A stretch of DNA of 64,000 nt, from assembly GCF_023502205.1 (NCBI RefSeq), contig NZ_JAMFLG010000018.1, positions 1 to 64,000 of the forward strand, given 5' to 3'. Under the pieces are notes generated by a model. It saw nothing but the letters and a program-made list of their open reading frames with translations. It made no database searches and was not told where the DNA came from. Shown here piece after piece: positions 9,422 through 17,535 of the stretch (position 1 is the first letter of the stretch; the number at the start of each line of letters is the position of its first letter). Both the position numbers and the translations under genes were made by a program. The DNA is from Aquiflexum sp. TKW24L. GTDB taxonomy: Bacteria > Bacteroidota > Bacteroidia > Cytophagales > Cyclobacteriaceae.

Positions 9422-9533
9422 TATTTTCTGATTAATCGATTTTTCAATTTATCTATTTATTAATCGATATTATATTTTATCTACTTATTAGATGATATTT
9501 TGATTTATCGATTATTTGATAGATATTTGGATA
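9422..9533. repeat. Four degenerate 28-bp tandem repeats upstream of the SatD-like gene
   Basis: Units start at 9422, 9450, 9478 and 9506, a strict 28-bp period, and the last overlaps the start codon at 9533. Units 1 and 2 share 20 of 28 bases, units 2 and 3 share 21, units 3 and 4 share 18. The shared core is TTAATCGAT or close variants; TATC opens units 2-4. The tract is very AT-rich, which inflates identity, but the fixed phase over four units is hard to ignore. It could be an operator array. Confidence 0.6.
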
Positions 9534-10174
9534 TGCTTGCCGTGATCACAGGAGATATCGTCGATTCAAGAAAGTTGCTCAGCCAACAGGATTGGCTGCT
9601 TCCATTGGAATCTTTGCTCAACTCATGGGGTTCTAAAAACGATACTTGGGAGATTTTTAGGGGAGACAGCTTTCAATTGGAAATAAGCAATCCTTTGGAT
9701 GCGTTATACAAAGCCATGCTGATCAAAGCCACCTTAAAATCCATCAAATCCAAAGATTCGCAGAAACGAACAGCCCCAATAGATGTGAGGATGTCTATTG
9801 GTATTGGGGAAAAAGAACAAGATTCTAACAGCATCGGAACAAGAACAGGTTCTGCCTATATCAATTCAGGAGAGGCTTTTGAGCAGTTGCGTAACAAGGG
9901 GCAAAACCTGATGGTAAATACCCCTTGGGAAGATTTTGACAAAGAAATGAATGTGATGTTAAAACTTGCCTTGATTGTCATGGACAATTGGTCAGGGAAT
10001 TCGGGTGAAATCATGAAGATTGCTTTGGAAAATCCGCACCTAAAGCAGACTGAAATAGGGGAAATCCTTGGAATTGAACAGAACTCGGTAAGCGCACGGC
10101 TACAGAGAGCGTATCATTCCGAAATGCTGGAACTCAATGATTTGTATAGAGAAAAGCTAATAAAACTGCTGTAA
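9533..10174 (+). CDS. SatD-family protein
   Basis: 213-aa cytoplasmic protein. The start MLAVITGDIVDSRK is a typical SatD-family opening, so ATG 9533 is preferred over 9500, which lies inside the repeat array. The N-terminal part (about 1-130) resembles a nucleotide cyclase/GGDEF-like sandwich (GDIVDSR, FRGDSFQLE, DVRMSIGIG). The C-terminal part (about 155-200) is a helix-turn-helix (LKQTEIGEILGIEQNSVSARLQRA). The family is named after Streptococcus mutans satD of the acid-stress sat operon; function in Bacteroidota is not established. The stop codon overlaps the ATG of the DUF3307 gene by one base, so the two are translationally coupled. The HTH and the upstream array suggest possible autoregulation (inference). 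Confidence 0.75.
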   Translation: MLAVITGDIVDSRKLLSQQDWLLPLESLLNSWGSKNDTWEIFRGDSFQLEISNPLDALYKAMLIKATLKSIKSKDSQKRTAPIDVRMSIGIGEKEQDSNSIGTRTGSAYINSGEAFEQLRNKGQNLMVNTPWEDFDKEMNVMLKLALIVMDNWSGNSGEIMKIALENPHLKQTEIGEILGIEQNSVSARLQRAYHSEMLELNDLYREKLIKLL

Positions 10175-10887
10175 TGATATTTATCAAAATTTTACTGGCT
10201 CATATTTTGGGTGATTTTTTGTTCCAATCAAGGGCCTGGGTTAAGGAAAAGGAAAAAAATAAAGCTTCCTCTCCCAAATTATATTACCATGTCATGATCC
10301 ATGGAACATTGATCATGCTCTTCCTTTGGGACCTCAGTTATTGGCCTTTGGCTTTAACAGTGGTTGTTTCTCATTTTTTTATTGATTGGGCAAAACTCAG
10401 CTTCCAGACCAAAAAGAATAAAACGGTATGGTTTATCGTAGACCAATTGCTTCATGTAGCTGTTTTGGTAGCAGTTATACTGATTTGGGACTACCCAGGC
10501 ATGGAATGGTTGACCATAATCAATTCCCTTCCAGTTTGGATTGTCTTTACGGCAGCATGTTTTCTGAGTTTTGGAGTGGCGATAATTATGAACGTCTTGC
10601 TCGAACCATGGTCAGAAAAAGTCTTTGATAAAGCAAATGACTCGCTTCCAAATGCCGGGAAATATATCGGTATCCTTGAGAGGCTTTTTGTATTTGTGTT
10701 TATCCTGACAGGCCATTGGGAGGGGGTTGGATTTTTGATTGCCGCCAAATCGGTCTTCAGGTTTGGAGACCTGAAGGAATCCAAGGACAGAAAACTTACG
10801 GAATATATTTTGATTGGGACCTTAATGAGTTTTGGATTTGCAATTTTTACCGCTTTGCTGTCACTTTATTTGATCAAAATGATATGA
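10174..10887 (+). CDS. DUF3307 integral membrane protein
   Basis: 237-aa polytopic membrane protein. The opening ILLAHILGDFLFQSRAWVKEK with its conserved H and GDF, then YYHVMIHG and VVSHFFIDWAK, are hallmarks of DUF3307. I count about six membrane segments. It is coupled by a TAATG overlap to the SatD-like gene; this pairing recurs in Bacteroidota and implies that the SatD-like protein senses something for, or regulates, this membrane protein (inference). Conserved His/Asp residues in the membrane suggest metal or small-ligand handling, but nothing is proven. Confidence 0.8.
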   Translation: MIFIKILLAHILGDFLFQSRAWVKEKEKNKASSPKLYYHVMIHGTLIMLFLWDLSYWPLALTVVVSHFFIDWAKLSFQTKKNKTVWFIVDQLLHVAVLVAVILIWDYPGMEWLTIINSLPVWIVFTAACFLSFGVAIIMNVLLEPWSEKVFDKANDSLPNAGKYIGILERLFVFVFILTGHWEGVGFLIAAKSVFRFGDLKESKDRKLTEYILIGTLMSFGFAIFTALLSLYLIKMI

Positions 10888-11138
10888 TGGAAAAAGGATA
10901 TCAGAATGAGCATTTTCAAAAAAATTGAAAGAGTGCAAAAATTTGGATCAAATATTTTTCTATATCATTCAGATCCCACTAATTAATTCTAAGAATTGAG
11001 TTAAGTTTTATAATTTTTTTAAACCAATATATGGCCATCCTTAACAGTAACTCCAACATTGGAGGAAGAAATTTATAACTTACATCTGTTGGAGGATACT
11101 TTCGTATTGTCTCGCTTAAAATATTCCCCCAAAATTCC

Positions 11139-13316
11139 ATGAAGAGAGCCATCCTGATGGTCTTTATTTGCTGCAGCGCTGTATCCATTTCTTTTTCCCA
11201 AAAAATCAATGATGCATACAGGCTGAATATCCACAAAACCACCGATCCGATAGTAATTGACGGGATTTTGGATGAGCTATCATGGACCTCAGCGGAAGTT
11301 GCAACAGATTTTTTTATGATTACTCCGATGGACACAAGCTTTGCGCAGGTGCGAACGGATGTCAGGATGGCGTATGACGACAAACACCTTTACCTGATTG
11401 TTGTCAATTATCACGCCTTGGAAGGCCCGTATATGGTGGAATCGCTCAGACGGGATTTCAGTTTTGGTAAAAATGACAACTTTCTACTTTTCATGGATCC
11501 TTTTGATGATCAGATCAATGGCTTTTCTTTTGGCGCAAATGCAGCCGGAGCTCAATGGGACGGCATCATGTTTGATGGTGGCAAAGTCGACCTGAGTTGG
11601 GATAATAAGTGGGAATCAAAAGTGACAAATTACGAAGACAGATGGGTTTTTGAAGCTTCAATTCCTTTCAAATCCATCCGTTATAAATCAGGCATCAAAG
11701 AATGGGGCATCAATTTCAGCCGAATGGACCTCAAGACCACCGAAAAATCCAGTTGGGCTCCCGTACCCCGTCAATTTCCATCAGCTTCACTAGCTTACAC
11801 CGGCATCCTCGTCTGGGACAACCCGCCTCCGGCAGCCGGCCCCAATATTTCTGTGATTCCTTACGCACTGGGCGGTCTTTCTCAAAACCGGAAAGAAGGG
11901 GAGGAGCCCGTATTCAGAAATTCCTTTGGGATGGATGCCAAAATAGGTCTTGGATCCGCACTAAACCTCGATCTGACGGTAAATCCTGATTTTTCGCAGG
12001 TGGAGGTGGACAAACAAGTAACTAACCTAGATAGATTCGAACTCTTTTTCCCGGAAAGAAGACAGTTTTTTCTCGAAAATGGTGACCTCTTTGCCAACTT
12101 TGGCTATGAAACGATCCGACCGTTTTTCTCTAGAAGGATTGGATTAAAAGCTCCAATTCAAGCCGGTGCAAGGCTCAGCGGAAAGCTAAATAAAGATTGG
12201 AGGATCGGTGCGATGACGATGCAGACCGGACAGGTGGAAGAAGAAAACCTGGATGCGCAAAATTTTTCTGTATTGACTCTGCAAAGGAGGGTGCTTGCAA
12301 GGTCCAACCTGAGTGCCCTCGTGGTGACAAGACAAGCCAGTATGTTTACTCCTCCATTACCGGAAGATTCGGTTTCCACTTCCCAATTTGATCGGAATGT
12401 GGGATTAGAGTTTAATTATGCCTCATCCAACAACCTTTGGACGGGAAAGGCTTTTGTGTTGAAATCATTCAACCCAATGACAGCTGGAGATGGCTTGGTC
12501 TATGCGGCCAACCTACGGTATACGAGCGGAAATCTATACTGGAATTTTCAACATGAATATGTTTCTGAAAATTATACTGCCGAAGTGGGTTATGTTCCAA
12601 GGACGGGTTTTTACAAAGTGAATCCCCTGATTGGGTATCTTTTTTTTCCTGAAAGTAAAAAAATACTAAGTCATGGACCAGAACTGAGTACCAAATCATT
12701 TTTTGATACCAAGATGAACCAAACTGATAATGAAACCTATGTGTCATACAAAGTGAGGTTCCGGACACAAAGCGTCTTTACCACATGGTTTGCGCATGAC
12801 TATATCAAGCTATTGAAACCTTTTGATCCTACCAATTCTACGGGGGACACTTTGGCTGCAGGCACAGAACACAGGTGGTTTGCATGGGGGACTGAGTTCA
12901 CCTCAAAACCTCAAAGTATATTTACCTATGCCGTTGCCACACGTGTGGGAGGATATTATGCGGAGGGAAACAGATACAATATCAGCGGGGAATTGGGATA
13001 CCGTATACAGCCCTATTTCAGCCTGACTATGAATGCCAATTACAACGAAATCCACCTTTCTGAACCATGGGGAACCACTTCATTTTGGCTGGTGGGGCCG
13101 AGATTTGATTTGACACTAACAAACAAGTTCTTTATAACTGCATTTGTCCAATACAATGAACAAGTCGACAATATCAATCTAAATACAAGGGTACAGTGGC
13201 GCTTCAAACCTGCCTCGGATATATTTCTTGTATATACTGACAATTACCTACCTGCTCCGTTTTTCGCCAAGGACAGGTCGATTGTTTTGAAATTCACCTA
13301 TTGGTGGAATATTTAA
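11139..13316 (+). CDS. DUF5916 outer-membrane protein with CBM9-like domain
   Basis: 725-aa exported protein with signal peptide 1-20 (SISFSQ). The N-terminal carbohydrate-binding family 9-like domain (about 25-215) includes DPIVIDGILDELSW and the DLTVNPDFSQVEVDK junction region. The C-terminal DUF5916 part (about 235-725) is rich in alternating aromatic/hydrophobic strands such as RRQFFLENGDLF and ends in an aromatic strand (KFTYWWNI), as expected for an outer-membrane beta-barrel. Full-length for the family. The substrate is unknown; a surface glycan-binding or glycan-handling role is only suggested by the CBM9 fold. It has its own upstream region, with TACTTTCG near 11098 a possible weak -7 box. 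Confidence 0.82.
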   Translation: MKRAILMVFICCSAVSISFSQKINDAYRLNIHKTTDPIVIDGILDELSWTSAEVATDFFMITPMDTSFAQVRTDVRMAYDDKHLYLIVVNYHALEGPYMVESLRRDFSFGKNDNFLLFMDPFDDQINGFSFGANAAGAQWDGIMFDGGKVDLSWDNKWESKVTNYEDRWVFEASIPFKSIRYKSGIKEWGINFSRMDLKTTEKSSWAPVPRQFPSASLAYTGILVWDNPPPAAGPNISVIPYALGGLSQNRKEGEEPVFRNSFGMDAKIGLGSALNLDLTVNPDFSQVEVDKQVTNLDRFELFFPERRQFFLENGDLFANFGYETIRPFFSRRIGLKAPIQAGARLSGKLNKDWRIGAMTMQTGQVEEENLDAQNFSVLTLQRRVLARSNLSALVVTRQASMFTPPLPEDSVSTSQFDRNVGLEFNYASSNNLWTGKAFVLKSFNPMTAGDGLVYAANLRYTSGNLYWNFQHEYVSENYTAEVGYVPRTGFYKVNPLIGYLFFPESKKILSHGPELSTKSFFDTKMNQTDNETYVSYKVRFRTQSVFTTWFAHDYIKLLKPFDPTNSTGDTLAAGTEHRWFAWGTEFTSKPQSIFTYAVATRVGGYYAEGNRYNISGELGYRIQPYFSLTMNANYNEIHLSEPWGTTSFWLVGPRFDLTLTNKFFITAFVQYNEQVDNINLNTRVQWRFKPASDIFLVYTDNYLPAPFFAKDRSIVLKFTYWWNI

Positions 13317-13351
13317 ATTAGCTTACTATCTCAAAACCGCAAACCACAATC

Positions 13352-13642
13352 ATGTTACAAAAAGTCTTCAAATCAGTAATCCTTGCTTGGCTTATTTTGA
13401 TGGCTTGTTGCCTATGGGGAGTAATCCCTGATACCGCGCAAGATCATCAGATAATAGTTCCTTTGGTCATGATTCCTTTTGCAGGGGGGCTGTCAGGATT
13501 TGTGATTCATCTATTGGATAGTTCTCAATCAAAACTAAATTTACCTCCCTTTTTCTCAAAATCCATCAAGGTTTTTGTTTTCCTTTTTTTGGTTGGGATT
13601 GCGTTTGTTTTGGGGTTGAATGGGCCTGGAGTAAGGCTTTAA
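13352..13642 (+). CDS. Small hypothetical membrane protein
   Basis: 96 aa with three probable membrane helices (about 8-25, 36-55, 74-91) and a short basic loop (SKLNLPPFFSKSIK). It starts 35 nt after the DUF5916 stop and may be co-transcribed with it. I do not recognise the family. The hydrophobic pattern and lack of an overlapping better ORF support it as real. Confidence 0.6.
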   Translation: MLQKVFKSVILAWLILMACCLWGVIPDTAQDHQIIVPLVMIPFAGGLSGFVIHLLDSSQSKLNLPPFFSKSIKVFVFLFLVGIAFVLGLNGPGVRL

Positions 13643-13779
13643 AGCTGAGTTCGTAGTGAGTATTCGATTTTTTAAACCAACTTTCTAAAATTAAAATCAG
13701 ATCCGGCAAACAGTCAATTATATTTTTGTGGTAAAATGATTCAGGCTTCTTATCTTTAAAGCCAAACCTGACCTTTACC

Positions 13780-15621
13780 TTGCCTAAACTCGAGCGATTT
13801 AAACTCTTTTTCCGCAATGCCCGCAGGATTCTTACACCCGAACGCTTTGCACTTGCCTCTGTATGGGTACAGTTGATTGCCATTTTCATCACAAGTGCAG
13901 TCATTATCATCGCATTTTCTCCTTTTATAGGGGAATTGCCTCTCACGTATAAGATTTTTGCGGATCCATCTTATTTTGCGGATGTCGCAGGGCCTATCCC
14001 CCTCGCCACCGGATTGATTCTGGTATTATTGGGATTGGTATTGTTTTCCTTTATCATCTCGGTATTATCTGCAGCTTTGATCAAATTGATCGACAATATC
14101 AAAAGCGGTTCTTTGCCATATAAAGGGACAGGTCATACAGTTTTTATCAATTACAATATCAAATTACCCTTGATCTTAGATCAGTTTAACCTCAGGGCAA
14201 AAGATAAAGGATCCATAGAAAACGTGGTTCTTCTATTTTCTGACAAAAATATTGTAGCTGCTTTTAGGTTGCTTTTGGATAAAGATAGATGGGGTAATCT
14301 TGATATCTTTATCAGGCAGGGTAATGTTTTGGCCTTTCAAACCTATGAGCGGTTATCCATTACCCATGCCTTAGGAATTGTCATTCTTCTACCGGACCAA
14401 ACGGATGGTGCCTTTGAAGCAGATAATTTCAACTTGAAAATCCTTACCACGCTTACCAATAACCCATTATTTTTTAAGCACTTGTCTGATCGGCAAGGGT
14501 CTAAGCATCCGGTAAAATGCTCGATAGAATTGTCAAACAATCAAGATAGCCGGGATATCGCTTTGGAATTGACGTCCAATGGTTCGGGGGCTCTTTTTGC
14601 CGTCATCACACCGGGAGATGTGATCGGCAGTATTTTGGCGAGGGCCAAAGTGGATGTGGTGTATTATAAGGTGTTTTTTGAAATACTGTCTTTTGATGGA
14701 TCTACCATCCATTTTGTAGATCCAAAGCGGTTTGCCGGTAAGGGAAATTTGAATGGTTTACTCTTTGAGCAGTTGTTGTTCAGTTTTCAGGGGGGTACCT
14801 TATTGGGATTTTCAGGGGTCAATGATGAGGGAGGATTTGAGATGAATCTGTGCCCTTTTGGAAGACCAGTCAAATCAACAGATTGGCTTCTGTTCCTTAC
14901 CAAAAACATCAAAGAGCTCCATTACACTCCTTTAACTGCAATTCCAAACCTTATCGTCAAAGACCAAATTATTCCTCCAAAAGAAGCTGCAAGTAAAAAA
15001 ATCTGTGTGATTGGTGATGCTTGGCCATTGGGGAATATAGATGATTTTATAGATGTTCCCAGTTTGGCTACTCTTGAGGAATCCCATTTTGTCTTCGAAG
15101 AACCTTCAAAATACTACTTGCCTACATTTTTGAAAAACCTCCAAGAAGGCGATTATGACAATATCATCATCAATCTTGACGATGAACAAGGATTTAGGCT
15201 GACAATGCTGTTGGTTTCGCAAAACAGAAACAACCATCCTTTTATGACCAAAATAGTCACTATTCTTGGAGACCCAGTGACAGAACAATTACTCAATACC
15301 AAAGTTTTGAAAAGCAATACCGTGCTCTCACACAAGCTTGCAGCAAGGTACATTGCTCAGATTTCTTTTCAGAAAAACCTCGACAGGCTTTTCTCCGAAC
15401 TTGCCTTTGCTGAAGGAGTGGAGTTTAATCTGCTTGAAGTAGGAAAACACATTCCTGCTGAATTCTTGGTTGATTTAACTCAACTGAAGAACATGCTGGC
15501 GGCTCATAAAATGGTCTATATCGGGACTGTGGACAAAGAAAAGAATGTCTTTTTGGAGTCAACAACCTTTTCCGAGACCCAACAGATATTGGTTTTGAGT
15601 TTTGGTGAAATCATCGATTGA
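13780..15621 (+). CDS. CASTOR/POLLUX-like ion channel with RCK-type Rossmann domains
   Basis: 613-aa membrane protein. Two membrane segments (about 22-48 and 70-95) bracket a short pore-like loop, FADVAGPIP, reminiscent of the ADAG-type filter of plant CASTOR/POLLUX. A long cytosolic region follows with two Rossmann/RCK-like units. The first begins KGTGHTVFINYN and contains GNVLAFQTYERLSITHALGIVIL; the second contains KKICVIGDAWPLG and YDNIIINLDDEQGFRLTMLL. The start is TTG: an in-frame stop lies at 13732 and no ATG occurs before the first membrane segment. Cation conduction is inferred from the family only. A terminator follows directly. Confidence 0.65.
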   Translation: MPKLERFKLFFRNARRILTPERFALASVWVQLIAIFITSAVIIIAFSPFIGELPLTYKIFADPSYFADVAGPIPLATGLILVLLGLVLFSFIISVLSAALIKLIDNIKSGSLPYKGTGHTVFINYNIKLPLILDQFNLRAKDKGSIENVVLLFSDKNIVAAFRLLLDKDRWGNLDIFIRQGNVLAFQTYERLSITHALGIVILLPDQTDGAFEADNFNLKILTTLTNNPLFFKHLSDRQGSKHPVKCSIELSNNQDSRDIALELTSNGSGALFAVITPGDVIGSILARAKVDVVYYKVFFEILSFDGSTIHFVDPKRFAGKGNLNGLLFEQLLFSFQGGTLLGFSGVNDEGGFEMNLCPFGRPVKSTDWLLFLTKNIKELHYTPLTAIPNLIVKDQIIPPKEAASKKICVIGDAWPLGNIDDFIDVPSLATLEESHFVFEEPSKYYLPTFLKNLQEGDYDNIIINLDDEQGFRLTMLLVSQNRNNHPFMTKIVTILGDPVTEQLLNTKVLKSNTVLSHKLAARYIAQISFQKNLDRLFSELAFAEGVEFNLLEVGKHIPAEFLVDLTQLKNMLAAHKMVYIGTVDKEKNVFLESTTFSETQQILVLSFGEIID

Positions 15622-15630
15622 TCGAAGGTC

Positions 15631-15654
15631 TAAGCGAAAACGCTTATTTTTTTT
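15631..15654 (+). terminator. Terminator after the channel-like gene
   Basis: TAAGCG-AAAA-CGCTTA stem-loop followed by eight T residues. Confidence 0.88.
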
Positions 15655-15678
15655 AAATTCCCCTCAACGATAATCTAT

Positions 15679-15710
15679 TTTGTATTGGTGGCCCATTTCC
15701 TATAAATTTG
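15679..15710 (+). promoter_or_regulatory. Full Bacteroidota promoter (TTTG-20-TAAATTTG) for the VF530 gene
   Basis: TTTG at 15679-15682 and TAAATTTG at 15703-15710 are separated by 20 nt, matching the Bacteroidota housekeeping consensus. The -7 box ends 5 nt before the ATG at 15716, so the transcript should have almost no leader. The promoter also rules out the upstream ATG at 15680 as the start. Confidence 0.75.
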
Positions 15711-15715
15711 CCTCT

Positions 15716-15973
15716 ATGGAAAATGAAAATGATCTGAATAATCCCGAAAAACAAGTCAACAATCCACTTCACGGTGTACGCCTTTCAGATATTCTGGATT
15801 ATCTGGTTAAGAAGCACGGTTGGGAATACCTTGGTGACAGGTTCAGCTTCAGGTGTTTTACCCATGACCCCTCTGTCAATTCCAGCCTTAAGTTTTTGAG
15901 AAAGACCGATTGGGCAAGGAAAAAAGTGGAAGACTTTTATGTCAAATCCGTGGAGAGAGAAAGGCGGGGGTAA
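15716..15973 (+). CDS. VF530-family DNA-binding protein (DUF2132)
   Basis: 85-aa protein whose core (about 14-78) carries the VF530 signature: NPLHGVRLSDIL, HGWEYLGDRFSFRCF, PSVNSSLKFLRKTDWAR and KVEDFY. The family is named after a Vibrio fischeri protein that forms a helical dimer-type fold and binds DNA; its cellular role is unknown. The start at 15716 is preferred because a complete promoter lies inside the longer reading frame and because VF530 proteins are short. It sits between two terminators or gaps and is likely monocistronic and nearly leaderless. Confidence 0.88.
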   Translation: MENENDLNNPEKQVNNPLHGVRLSDILDYLVKKHGWEYLGDRFSFRCFTHDPSVNSSLKFLRKTDWARKKVEDFYVKSVERERRG

Positions 15974-16361
15974 AGTCTGATAATTTTCCATTACTGAAAT
16001 CCGCATCCTTTACTAATTGAAGAACCCAGTTTGATTTTTATCTTCCTTTCTTCAAGGGGTGAAAATAAATCGAAGAAACCGAAAATTATTTTTGACTTAA
16101 AATTCATTCCGAAATCCACCAAAAAAAAGTAAAATGCAAATTTTTTAGATTGATTTGCAGTTATCAGTTTGTGTAATAACTATCTGAATAAATGATTCAT
16201 TTTGAGGACTTATCAAGAAAAATTGGAGTCATTTGGAGAGTTTGTTATTAGATTTTTTTGTCTCATCTTAGATATGAATTAGAGACTTGATCACCCAATG
16301 AACAATGATTTCTATTCAATTTGTGTTTGAAAAATTGTTTTAATCATCCACCCAAATTGTT
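15974..16361. other. Intergenic, no gene seen
   Basis: 388 bp of AT-rich sequence between the VF530 gene and the small gene at 16362. I see no ORF with family resemblance, no tRNA and no clear terminator. Confidence 0.6.
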
Positions 16362-16574
16362 ATGAAAAATAGAACAAAATTTATCAAAGCAAACATCTAT
16401 GCATTGTTTGCTGTGTTGTCAATCCTGACAATCTATAATATGGTAGGGATAGGAATCGGGAATACTGTTTCTGCGATCATTCCGAATACATTTTTGCTTA
16501 TCGCCCCACAACTCGGTTTTGTCTGGTATTATTGGAGGTCATACAGCCTGAGAAACAAAAAAGTTGCAGTTTAA
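16362..16574 (+). CDS. Small hypothetical two-helix membrane protein
   Basis: 70 aa: a basic N-terminus (MKNRTKFIKANIY), two hydrophobic helices (about 12-32 and 38-58), then a basic tail (WRSYSLRNKKVAV). The composition and positive-inside pattern look like a genuine membrane protein. Family unknown. It is the last intact gene before the decayed repeat-flanked region. Confidence 0.5.
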   Translation: MKNRTKFIKANIYALFAVLSILTIYNMVGIGIGNTVSAIIPNTFLLIAPQLGFVWYYWRSYSLRNKKVAV

Positions 16575-16687
16575 CAGCTGTTAGAAAAGACATTATAAGC
16601 CCTATGCATATTGGATTTTAGTATTAATTCAGGTTTTTGGTTTTTTGGTAATAAACCCACTCGGTTTATTTATTTTGAGTAAAAGGT

Positions 16688-16750
16688 TAAATGGTAGCAT
16701 TCTGGTCTGGGGATTTTTGAAGCATGTATGCTTCAGGAATCCCCGGTTTT
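16688..16750. repeat. Hairpin direct repeat, left copy
   Basis: 63-bp element, nearly identical to 17536-17597. Its core is a 36-nt imperfect palindrome (16709-16744): GGGGATT, TT bulge, TGAAGCA, loop TGTA, TGCTTCA, GG bulge, AATCCCC, followed by GGTTTT. It can act as a terminator but is also conserved outside the hairpin (TAAATGG and AGCATTC upstream), so the repeat is larger than a terminator needs. Confidence 0.85.
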
Positions 16751-16849
16751 GTAAGCTACTTGTTAGTTTATCTTCTCCGGTAGTCGATCTTTTTAAAATA
16801 AAGTTGACGCTTAATTAAATTAGATGCCTCCCATTAGGTGGATTTTTAT

Positions 16850-17179
16850 TTACATGGGTACATATTTTAGGAGTTCGTTCAGTTCCTTATCGGTAAGGTT
16901 TTCTTTATCCGATTTATCGTAGATGGAAATTAAGGTAAACAATTTCTTCTGCTATTATAATATTGGTAATCACCCGTGCACCACCGGATTTGCCCTTACC
17001 TTTTGAAGAAATGGCGATGCGTATTTTGTAGCAGTTATTGCCAGGATTGGTGCCTTGTTCAGGTTCTAGCTCTAAACTTTCCAAGAGTTTGGCAAATTCA
17101 TTTTTTAGCGAAGGATATTTTTTAGCCAGCGTTTGAGCTGTTTATCAAAAAAAGGTATGGCAAGAACATTATAACTCAT
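16850..17179 (-). pseudogene. Decayed RelE/ParE-type toxin gene (two frameshifts)
   Basis: Reading the minus strand from ATG 17179, three frames join into one roughly 109-residue protein: MSYNVLAIPFFDKQLKR, then AKKYPSLKNEFAKLLESL plus NNCYKIRIAISSKGKGKSGG and ARVITNIIIAEEIVYL, then ISIYDKSDKENLTDKELNELL. This is the full layout of a Bacteroidota RelE/ParE-superfamily mRNase-like toxin, with the characteristic KIRIAI...GKSGGARVIT core. The breaks are single-base: a lost base near 17126-17130 and an extra A near 16930. Its start overlaps the antitoxin stop by 11 nt, the usual operon arrangement. As sequenced it cannot give full-length toxin. Confidence 0.8.
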
Positions 17180-17413
17180 TCAATAATTCTTTTGCAGGGC
17201 GAGCTTTCAATTTTCCTTTACGCACCAGTGCGAGATTTTCAACAGCCTCTTTCATCTCTGCCATGAGCAAAGCTTTTTCGTCAGAAATTGTTGTTGCTTT
17301 CACATACGATAAGCCTTTCAGTACTTCAAGTAAGTGTATAGCTTTGTTTTTACAATAGCCTTCGCCAGCATATGTCTAAATGATGCATTGGGAAAGGCAG
17401 TAAGAATCACCAT
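17169..17413 (-). pseudogene. Decayed antitoxin partner (frameshift)
   Basis: The minus strand from ATG 17413 reads MVILTAFPNASFRHMLAKAI. After one missing A in the run at 17347-17351 it continues IHLLEVLKGLSYVKATTISD, then AEMKEAVENLALVRKGKLKA and RPAKELLNEL before TAA at 17169. The C-terminal half, rich in basic residues and ending KARPAKELLNEL, is typical of antitoxins that precede this kind of RelE/ParE toxin in Bacteroidota. The N-terminal half is less certain; it may be a different sequence joined by chance. The 11-nt overlap with the toxin supports the pairing. Confidence 0.65.
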
Positions 17414-17427
17414 ATAAAAATTCAATA

Positions 17428-17463
17428 ATGAAAGTTTTATTAGACATAAACGTCCAAAAATAG
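17428..17463 (+). pseudogene. Possible remnant of a PIN-domain (VapC-like) N-terminus
   Basis: ATG at 17428 reads MKVLLDINVQK then TAG. MKVLLDINV is the usual opening of Bacteroidota PIN-domain toxins, including the first catalytic Asp. Nothing recognisable follows. It is very short, so coincidence cannot be excluded; listed because it lies inside the repeat-flanked toxin-antitoxin remnant. Confidence 0.3.
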
Positions 17464-17535
17464 AAGCCATTAGGTTTACGCAGCATTTCAATTGACTATT
17501 TGGGCATATTATGTAACAGGCTTCGCCTAGTGGGG

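Noticed and set aside
13566-13946. 126-codon minus-strand frame
   Set aside because: Overlaps the start of the channel-like gene on the other strand and shows no protein family features.
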